This document shows positions 58,109 through 64,000 of a stretch of DNA of 64,000 bases, piece by piece; the stretch's first letter is position 1; every line of letters starts with the position of its first letter. Location: positions 186,001-250,000 of the forward strand of contig JAEUJW010000053.1 of NCBI GenBank assembly GCA_016793465.1. Reading direction: 5' to 3'. The notes beneath the pieces were generated by a model, which worked only from the letters and a program-made list of their open reading frames with translations, was not told the DNA's origin and did no database searches. The translations under genes were made by a program, and so were the position numbers. This stretch comes from Myxococcales bacterium. Its GTDB lineage: Bacteria > Myxococcota > Polyangia > Nannocystales > Nannocystaceae.

Positions 58109-59398
58109 ATGCTCCGCCGCGCCGCCCTCGTCGCCCTCCTGTCCGCCTGCAGCTCGAACCCGTCCGACGAGACCGGCAGCACCACCGCCGGGCCGTCGAC
58201 CAGCGCCACCGACGACGCGACCGGCGACGCCCCGACCGCCGCCAGCGAGGCCACCACCTCGCCGACCGCCGCCACCGATGCGTCGCAGACCGGCGCCACC
58301 ACCACCGCGCCGACCACCGGCGCCGACGAGACCAGCACCGGCGCCGCCGCCGTCGACTACAACGCCCCCGGCCCGCACCCGGTCGGCAACGCCCGCTTCA
58401 CCCTGCAGGCCGGCGACCGCGCCCTGCCGGTCGAGCTGTGGTACCCCGCGGACCCCGCCGCCGCCGCCGCCGCCGCGCAGGGCCACCCGATCGAGGAGTT
58501 CGTGCCCGCGGGCCCCGACCGCGACGCGATGCTCGGCTACCTCGCCGACCTCTCGCCGCACGGCCAGATCGGCACGCGCCTGCAGACCAGCTCCGCCTTC
58601 GAAGCGGCGCCGGCCGGCGCCGGCCCCTGGCCGCTCGTCGTGTTCTCGCACTGCCACAACTGCGTGCGCTTCTCGGCCTTCAGCACGCTCGAGCGCCTCG
58701 CCAGCCACGGCTTCATCGTCGCCGCGCCCGACCACGTCGGCAACACCCTGTTCGACCAGCAGGAGCAGGTCGGCGAGGAGTTCCTGGTCGTGCGCGTCGC
58801 CGACATGACCGCCGTGCTCGACGCCGTGCTCGACCCGACCCACCCCGACGTGCCCGCCGACCTGCGCGGCCTCGCCGACCCCGCCCGCGTCGGCGCGCTC
58901 GGCCACAGCTTCGGCGCCCTGACGACCGGTCGCCTCGCCCAGAACGACCCGAGAATTAAGGCCGCCTTCCCGATCGCCGCCCCGCTCGAGAGCCCGCTCT
59001 CCCCCGACACGCACATGGCCGACATCCACGTGCCGCTGGCCTGGATCCTCGCCGTCGAGGACAACAGCATCCTGCAGATCGGCAACAACATCCTCGTCGA
59101 CAATTTTAATCAGGCCAACCCGCCGGCCCGCCTTATCTCGGTCGCCGACGCCGGCCACTGGGGCTTCTCCGACATCTGCGGCCTCGTCCCCATGTTCGAC
59201 GCCGGCTGCGGCGAGGGCACCCGCCAGACCAAGCCCGGCGAGATGTTCACCTACCTCGACGTCGCCGTCGGCCGCGAGATCGCCGCGTCCTACAGCACCG
59301 CGTTCTTCGACCGCTGGCTGCGCGACAACCCCGACGCCGACGCCTTCCTCGACGCCCCCAACCCCGCCGAGGTCGTCACCCTCGAGAGCCGCCTCTGA
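58109..59398 (+). CDS. Lipoprotein alpha/beta hydrolase (PAF-acetylhydrolase/dienelactone-hydrolase-like)
   Basis: 429 residues. Lipobox LLSAC (Cys14), a Thr/Ala/Asp-rich linker to about residue 88, then an alpha/beta hydrolase domain: ALPVELWYPADP, LVVFSHCHNCVRFSAFSTL, nucleophile Ser near 270 in GALGHSFGALTTGRL, LAWILAVEDNSI, and VADAGHWGFSDICG with the catalytic His. HCHNC and later CG..C suggest disulfides. Probably an esterase or lipase on the cell surface; substrate unknown. An AT-rich islet sits at 59102-59110 (NFN codons). Confidence 0.88.
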   Translation: MLRRAALVALLSACSSNPSDETGSTTAGPSTSATDDATGDAPTAASEATTSPTAATDASQTGATTTAPTTGADETSTGAAAVDYNAPGPHPVGNARFTLQAGDRALPVELWYPADPAAAAAAAQGHPIEEFVPAGPDRDAMLGYLADLSPHGQIGTRLQTSSAFEAAPAGAGPWPLVVFSHCHNCVRFSAFSTLERLASHGFIVAAPDHVGNTLFDQQEQVGEEFLVVRVADMTAVLDAVLDPTHPDVPADLRGLADPARVGALGHSFGALTTGRLAQNDPRIKAAFPIAAPLESPLSPDTHMADIHVPLAWILAVEDNSILQIGNNILVDNFNQANPPARLISVADAGHWGFSDICGLVPMFDAGCGEGTRQTKPGEMFTYLDVAVGREIAASYSTAFFDRWLRDNPDADAFLDAPNPAEVVTLESRL

Positions 59399-59533
59399 CC
59401 GCGCCTCTTCCGGACCCGACGCCGCTCGCCGACGACGCATCGACCCTCGAGGCTTGACGCATCGCCGCCTCGCGGCTCCGCACCTCGCGCCCGGTTGCGT
59501 CGGGCCGCGTCGACGTGCCAACCTTGCCCGCCG

Positions 59534-60415
59534 ATGTCGACCCGTACGCGTCTCCTCTGGCCGCTGCTCGCGTGCCTCGCCTGCGAGGCCGGCGCGGCGC
59601 CCCCGGTCGCGCCAGCCCCCGTCGCCGCCCGGGCCCCCGCGCCCGCGCCGACCGAGGTCGCAGCCCCCGCGCCGCAGCCCGCGCCCGCCGCCAACAGCGG
59701 CTATCGCAAGGCCGCCGGCGTCGAGTACCTCGAGATCCTTCACGTCCCGCCCGGCACCCCCAAAGAAAAAATTCCCGCCGCCGACGCCGAGCTGCCGCTG
59801 CTCGTCGCCATCCACGGCCGCGGCGACACCCCCGAAGACTTCAAAGATCTGGTCGACGCGCTGCCGGTCGCGGTCCGCCTGATCGTGCCCCGCGCCTTCG
59901 ACCCGCTGCCCGACGGCGGCTGGTCGTGGTTCCCGATCCGGGCCCGCAGCGCCGACCTCGAGGCCCTCGCGCGCGGCATCGACGCCGCCAACGACCGCCT
60001 CGCCGCGATGATCGCCGAATTGTTAAAATCGCGGCCGACGCGGGGCCTGGCGATCGTCACCGGCTTCTCGCAGGGCGGCATGCTGAGCTTCTCGCTCGCC
60101 ACCGACCACCCCGAGCTGATCGCCGCCGCGGTCCCGGTCGGCGGCTGGCTGCCCCCGCCGCTGTGGCCGAAGACCTTGCCCAAGGGACATGTCCCGAAGA
60201 TCGTCGCGCTCCACGGCGAGGTCGACCAGGTGGTCCGCTACGCACCCACCCGCGAGGCCGTCGACGCCCTGAAGAAGCAGGGCTGGCCGGTCACCCTGCA
60301 GTCGTTCGCCGACGTCGCCCACGCGATCCCCGTGCCCGTTCGCCGCGCCCTGCTCGACGAGCTCCGGCGCGCCCTGCCGGCTTCGCCCGAGCCGACCCCG
60401 CCCGAGGCCCCATGA
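59534..60415 (+). CDS. Secreted phospholipase/carboxylesterase-type hydrolase
   Basis: 293 residues. The signal sequence is RTRLLWPLLACLACEAGAA (possible lipobox CLAC), then a Pro/Ala linker. The hydrolase has LPLLVAIHGRGDTPEDFKDL, the nucleophile near 177 in VTGFSQGGMLSFSLA, AVPVGGWLPPPLWP, KIVALHGEVDQVVRY (Asp) and FADVAHAIPVPVRR (His): the full triad of the YpfH/carboxylesterase-2 group. The stop overlaps the M48 protease gene start (ATGA), so the two are co-expressed. Confidence 0.9.
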   Translation: MSTRTRLLWPLLACLACEAGAAPPVAPAPVAARAPAPAPTEVAAPAPQPAPAANSGYRKAAGVEYLEILHVPPGTPKEKIPAADAELPLLVAIHGRGDTPEDFKDLVDALPVAVRLIVPRAFDPLPDGGWSWFPIRARSADLEALARGIDAANDRLAAMIAELLKSRPTRGLAIVTGFSQGGMLSFSLATDHPELIAAAVPVGGWLPPPLWPKTLPKGHVPKIVALHGEVDQVVRYAPTREAVDALKKQGWPVTLQSFADVAHAIPVPVRRALLDELRRALPASPEPTPPEAP

Positions 60416-61302
60416 CCCTCCCCGACGACCACGGCGCCGCCAACCCGTCCCCGCCGAAGAAGCAGCGCCGCCTGCGGACCTACCCGGACCTCCCGCGCGA
60501 CGCCTTCATGCACCCGCTCGACATCACCGCGACCGCGGCCCTGCAAAAGGTCCCCGGCTTCGACCGCCTGATGGCCAAGGTGATGGAGTGGGGCCTCGAG
60601 CGCGTGCTCCACCTGCAGAACATCGCCTCGAACGTGCGCGTCACCGACAAGATGTTCCCGCGCCTTTTCCGCTACCTGCAGTGGAGCTGCAAGGTGCTCG
60701 GCGTGCCCGAGCCCGAGTTCTACGTCAGCATGGACCCCACGCCCGACGCCTACACGTACGGGCACACCCGGCCGTTCATCATCATCACCTCGGGCCTCAT
60801 CGAGCTGCTCGGCGAGGAGGAGCAGTTCTACGTGATCGCCCACGAGGTCGGGCACATCAAGTGCGAGCACTCGCTGTACACCTCGCTGGCCAAGAACATG
60901 TCGATGCTGGTCGACGTCATCGGCCAGGCCACCCTCGGCCTCGGAGCGATCTTCGGCGTCGGCCTGCAGCTCGCCCTCTACGACTGGTGGCGCAAGTCCC
61001 ACCTCTCGGCCGACCGCGCGGCCCTGCTGTGCGTGCAGGACAAGCAGGTCGCCCTGCGCACGTTCATGAAGTTCGCCGGCGGCGCCAACAAGCTGTTCCA
61101 CGAGATGGACCAGGACGAGTTCATGCGCCAGATCCGCGCCTACGAGGAGGCCGACGAGTCGAGTTTAAATAAGGTCTACAAGGTGCTCATCACGGCGTTC
61201 CGCACCCACCCGTTCCCCATCCTGCGCGCCAAGCACCTCGACGAGTGGATCACCAGCGGCGAGTTCTACCGCATCAGCGGCCTCGACCCGAACGAGGCCT
61301 GA
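60412..61302 (+). CDS. M48-family metalloprotease
   Basis: 296 residues without an evident signal peptide. The zinc site is FYVIAHEVGHIKCEH (His144, Glu145, His148) with SADRAALL about 60 residues later supplying the third-ligand region of M48 enzymes. FIIITSGLIELLGEEEQ precedes it as usual. One hydrophobic segment, VDVIGQATLGLGAIFGVGLQ, may contact the membrane. Bacterial members of this small class are often annotated as HtpX-like or Zn-dependent proteases. The SLNK codons at 61164-61172 are AT-rich. Confidence 0.9.
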   Translation: MTLPDDHGAANPSPPKKQRRLRTYPDLPRDAFMHPLDITATAALQKVPGFDRLMAKVMEWGLERVLHLQNIASNVRVTDKMFPRLFRYLQWSCKVLGVPEPEFYVSMDPTPDAYTYGHTRPFIIITSGLIELLGEEEQFYVIAHEVGHIKCEHSLYTSLAKNMSMLVDVIGQATLGLGAIFGVGLQLALYDWWRKSHLSADRAALLCVQDKQVALRTFMKFAGGANKLFHEMDQDEFMRQIRAYEEADESSLNKVYKVLITAFRTHPFPILRAKHLDEWITSGEFYRISGLDPNEA

Positions 61303-61307
61303 GCCGA

Positions 61308-61904
61308 TCAGGAGTCGGACGGCTGCGGCGGATCGGTCGACCACCAGTGCGCCATGTCGATCTCGAGCGCGTCGAACGGCGCGGCTCGCACTCGAGCGTC
61401 GCCCACGAATACGCCGACGAGGGCCCAGTCGCCGTCGCGCAGCCGGCTCACCGTCAACGACCGCGCCGGCGGATCGATGTACCAGAGGTGGTCGACGCCG
61501 AGTTCAGCGTAGAATTTCCGCTTCACCTCGAGGTCGTAGCGGCGGTTGCTCGGCGAGAGGACCTCGCAGATCCAGTCCGGGATCGTTCGGATGGTCCCCT
61601 CCGCGGGTAGCCGCGGTAGATGCTCCCAGCGCCAACCCGCGGCGTCCGGCGAGAACTCCGGCGCACGCGGGACCTGGATGCCGGGCTCCGGCAAGATCCA
61701 CCACCCGCCCGGCCCGCCGTTGCGTCGCCACTGAAACGGGCTTCGCAGGTCCTCGACCACGCAGCAATCGATGTTGGCGTGGATGGCCCGCGGCCGCGGC
61801 TGCGTGTACAACACGCCGTCGATGATCTCGCCCTTGACGTCGTCCGGCAGCGCCGCGAGGTCGGCGTAAGTCGCGGGCTTGGCCGGGCGCAGGGGCTGAT
61901 CCAT
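61308..61904 (-). CDS. Uma2-family protein (DUF820, PD-(D/E)XK fold)
   Basis: 198 residues. TYADLAALPDDVKGEIIDGVLY, IPDWICEVLSPSNRRYDLEV and KRKFYAELGVDHLWYIDPPA carry the Asp/Glu and Lys of the nuclease-like core. The family is abundant in cyanobacteria and myxobacteria, usually of unknown role. The ATG at 61904 starts MDQPLRPAKPATYADL. It converges with the M48 gene (5 bp) and follows, 41 bp downstream of, the start side of no other gene; no partner is evident. Confidence 0.92.
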   Translation of the reverse strand: MDQPLRPAKPATYADLAALPDDVKGEIIDGVLYTQPRPRAIHANIDCCVVEDLRSPFQWRRNGGPGGWWILPEPGIQVPRAPEFSPDAAGWRWEHLPRLPAEGTIRTIPDWICEVLSPSNRRYDLEVKRKFYAELGVDHLWYIDPPARSLTVSRLRDGDWALVGVFVGDARVRAAPFDALEIDMAHWWSTDPPQPSDS

Positions 61905-61945
61905 GGCGAGCGCCAACCTACCACCGCGTGCGCCCCCGCGCCAGG

Positions 61946-64000
61946 TCAGCGGCCGCGGCGCCAGACGATGCGGCGCAGCCACTCGGCCGCGGCGACGCGG
62001 AGGTCGTCGAAGTACGTGTAGGCCACGGGCACGACGAGCAGCGTCAGGATCGTCGCGGTCGTCATGCCGCCGACCAGCGTCTTGCCGAACGGGCCGTAGT
62101 TGAGGCCCTCGCCGGTCGGGGTGGTGAACGCCAGCGGGATCATGCCGCCGACGGTCGTCAGCGCGGTCATCATGATCGGCCGGAAGCGCTGCATGCCGGC
62201 CTGCACGATCGCCTCGTCGCGCGACAGCCCCGCGTTGCGGGCGCTGTTGATGAAGTCGACGAGCACGATGCCGTTGTTCACGACCACGCCGAGCAGCAGC
62301 AGGATGCCGATGACCGCCAGCGAGTCGATCGGCGAGCCGGTGAACAGCAGGAACCACCACACGCCGATGAACGACAGCGGGATCGACGGCAGCACGCTCA
62401 TCGGCAGCACGAACGACTCGAACAGGAAGCCCATCAGCAGGAAGATGAACACCGTCGACAGCAGGGCCGCGCCGATGAGGTCGCGCTGAAGGTCGTCGGC
62501 CTCGCGGGCGCGGTGGTCGGCGTCGAAGCTGACGCCGCTCGGCAGCTTGTAGGCCTGGAGGAACGCGCGCAGGTTCTTCTCGGTGGCGATGCGGTCCTCC
62601 TTGGCGAGCTCGAGGCGGATCAGGGCGGCGACCCGCTTGTCGTTGCGCACCAGCGCCGACTCGCCCTTGCGCAGGCCCTGCTCGGTCAGCACGCGGACCG
62701 GCACGACCTTGCCCTTCTCGCTCAGCACCTTGAACTCGAGCAGCTCGCTGAGCTGCTCGCGGTCCTCCTTGCGGTAGCGGATCCGGACGTTGATCTCGCG
62801 GTCCTCGGTCTGGCTCTGGAAGCGCGGCAGCAGCTGGCCGCGGATCGCGTACGACACGGTGTTGGCGATGGTGCCGGCCGACACGCCGAAGCGCTCGGTC
62901 ATGGTGCGGTCGACCGACAGCGCCAGCTCGTCGCGGCGCATGGTGTCGGCGCCGCGGTTCGACAGGCCGGCCACGCCCGGCTGCTTGACCAGCGCGGCCG
63001 CCAGCGCGTCCTTGGCGTCCTGCACGCTGCTGTGGTCGTCGCCGTAGAGGGTGACCAGGAACGCGTCGTCCTGCGCGCCGTCCGAGTTGCCGAAGCGCGC
63101 CTCCTTCCTCCACCCGGCCGGCGACGGCATGAGGTCGTAGACCGCCTGGCGCGTCTCCTTGAACGGCTTCTCGCCCGGCTGCTGCGGCTTGAAGAACACC
63201 TGGACCTGCGCGAACGAGCCGTCGAAGCCGATGTACTGGCCGTCGATCGGGTAGGTCTTCTTGGCCTCGTCGAGCGCGCCCTCGATCTTCTGGAAGAACG
63301 ACTCCGCCTCGGCCTGCGTCACCTCGCCGGGCACCGAGTAGTAGGCGAAGAAGTTCCGCGTGCCCATGCTCTCGCCCGACGAGAACGGCACCTTCGCCAT
63401 CGGCACCGCGACCGTGGCCGCGAACATCAGCAGGCACGGCACGACCACGTCCATGCGCCGGCGCAGGCTGGACCGCAGCACGCGCCCGTAGAGCCGGTTG
63501 AGCCGGCCCATCGTCGCCTCGTAGGCCCGCGTCATCCAGCGCTTCCACGCGTCGTCGAAGGCCAGCACCGGGCGCAGCCACGGGCGCGAGGCCAGCAGCG
63601 GCCGCGCGTCCTTGAAGGCGACCGCGCTGGTCATCGGCACCAGCACGAGCGCGACGAACAGGCTGGCCAGCAGCGACACGCACACCGGCGTGACCATGCG
63701 GATCATGAAGAACTGGGTCGGACCCGACGACAGCAGCGCGGCCGGGGCGAACACGATCATGGTCGTCAGCGTCGCCAGGGTGATCGGCAGCGCGACCTCG
63801 CTGGCCCCGTGCAGCGCGGAGGCGTACGGCCCCATGCCGCGCTCGCGGTAGCGCTCGATGTTCTCGGCGACGACCACCGAGTTGTCGACCACGAGGCCCA
63901 CGCAGATCATGAGCCCGAGCAGCGAGACCAGGTTGATCGACTGGCCGGCGAAGTACATGAACGGCAGGGCCAGGAAGATCGACAGCGGGATCGAGGCCGC
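61946..64000 (-). CDS. RND-superfamily efflux transporter, AcrB/HAE1-like (N-terminus beyond window)
   Basis: The 684 visible codons are the C-terminal two thirds of a transporter of about 1,000 residues; the frame stays open to the window edge. The first visible stretch, IPLSIFLALPFMYFAGQSIN, is transmembrane helix 3; helix 4 has CVGLVVDNSVVVAENIERY, with Asp-Asn where AcrB has Asp-Asp. The second repeat shows LAVIGILLLLGVVVNNGIVL and MTALTTVGGMIPLAF. The periplasmic domain lies between. It exports hydrophobic compounds with proton import; membrane-fusion and outer-membrane partners are not in the window. Confidence 0.93.
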   Translation of the reverse strand, partial: AASIPLSIFLALPFMYFAGQSINLVSLLGLMICVGLVVDNSVVVAENIERYRERGMGPYASALHGASEVALPITLATLTTMIVFAPAALLSSGPTQFFMIRMVTPVCVSLLASLFVALVLVPMTSAVAFKDARPLLASRPWLRPVLAFDDAWKRWMTRAYEATMGRLNRLYGRVLRSSLRRRMDVVVPCLLMFAATVAVPMAKVPFSSGESMGTRNFFAYYSVPGEVTQAEAESFFQKIEGALDEAKKTYPIDGQYIGFDGSFAQVQVFFKPQQPGEKPFKETRQAVYDLMPSPAGWRKEARFGNSDGAQDDAFLVTLYGDDHSSVQDAKDALAAALVKQPGVAGLSNRGADTMRRDELALSVDRTMTERFGVSAGTIANTVSYAIRGQLLPRFQSQTEDREINVRIRYRKEDREQLSELLEFKVLSEKGKVVPVRVLTEQGLRKGESALVRNDKRVAALIRLELAKEDRIATEKNLRAFLQAYKLPSGVSFDADHRAREADDLQRDLIGAALLSTVFIFLLMGFLFESFVLPMSVLPSIPLSFIGVWWFLLFTGSPIDSLAVIGILLLLGVVVNNGIVLVDFINSARNAGLSRDEAIVQAGMQRFRPIMMTALTTVGGMIPLAFTTPTGEGLNYGPFGKTLVGGMTTATILTLLVVPVAYTYFDDLRVAAAEWLRRIVWRRGR

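Noticed and set aside
1..64000. tRNA, rRNA, insertion sequences or prophage
   Set aside because: No cloverleaf, ribosomal RNA stretch, transposase, integrase or phage structural motif was recognised on either strand.

Overview
The window is very GC-rich (roughly 72 percent by eye, with G or C at nearly every third codon position). It is densely packed, and convergent genes are often separated by 0-35 bp. Lipoproteins with long Thr/Ser/Asp-rich linkers after the lipobox, secreted heme proteins, a Ser/Thr kinase fused to an ATPase, an Uma2 protein and many unfamiliar lipoproteins point to a myxobacterium (Myxococcota, perhaps Nannocystaceae). That assignment is an inference from gene style only. 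I see no rRNA, tRNA, CRISPR array, insertion sequence or prophage.

Layout: 1-8.9 kb holds housekeeping and catabolic genes (large NAD-glutamate dehydrogenase, Xaa-Pro aminopeptidase, cation/proton antiporter, a coiled-coil protein, a 3-methyladenine glycosylase). 8.9-18.2 kb carries lineage-specific proteins: lipoproteins, a degenerate CDP-alcohol phosphatidyltransferase, a sulfotransferase, a diheme beta-propeller lipoprotein and a barrel-like protein. 18.2-33.5 kb is a surface-glycan and lipid-headgroup region: mannose-1-phosphate guanylyltransferase, two glycosyltransferases, a flippase, a methyltransferase, two CDP-alcohol phosphotransferases, an alcohol-phosphate cytidylyltransferase, a HAD phosphatase, a DegT aminotransferase, GalE and a UDP-sugar dehydrogenase. 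It also contains a lipoprotein that appears to carry two truncated-globin domains.

32.5-43.2 kb is the most striking part: a single minus-strand run of twelve close or overlapping genes. In transcription order it encodes an alpha-oxoamine synthase, an acyltransferase, a FabZ-like dehydratase, a ketosynthase, a FabG-like reductase, an HMG-CoA-synthase-type enzyme, two enoyl-CoA-hydratase-family enzymes of the polyketide beta-branching type, two FabI/FabL-like reductases, an acyl carrier protein and a glycosyltransferase. It looks like a free-standing type II system that builds a beta-methyl-branched acyl chain on an ACP and condenses it with an amino acid. No modular PKS is visible beside it.

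43.4-64 kb holds an SDR, a universal stress protein, a UDPGP-family uridylyltransferase, a heme/propeller lipoprotein, the kinase-ATPase fusion, a coupled ECF sigma factor/SppA/DNA methyltransferase set, small membrane and lipoprotein genes, two alpha/beta hydrolases, an M48 metalloprotease, Uma2 and an RND efflux pump cut by the window end. The methyltransferase is MmeI-like but lacks the nuclease part, and its N-terminus is encoded by a hairpin repeat array.

Two window-wide patterns stand out. Many genes have a TANNNT hexamer 6-10 nt before a start codon without a Shine-Dalgarno sequence, which suggests leaderless mRNAs. Short AT-rich islets with a TTAA core lie inside otherwise extremely GC-rich coding sequence.
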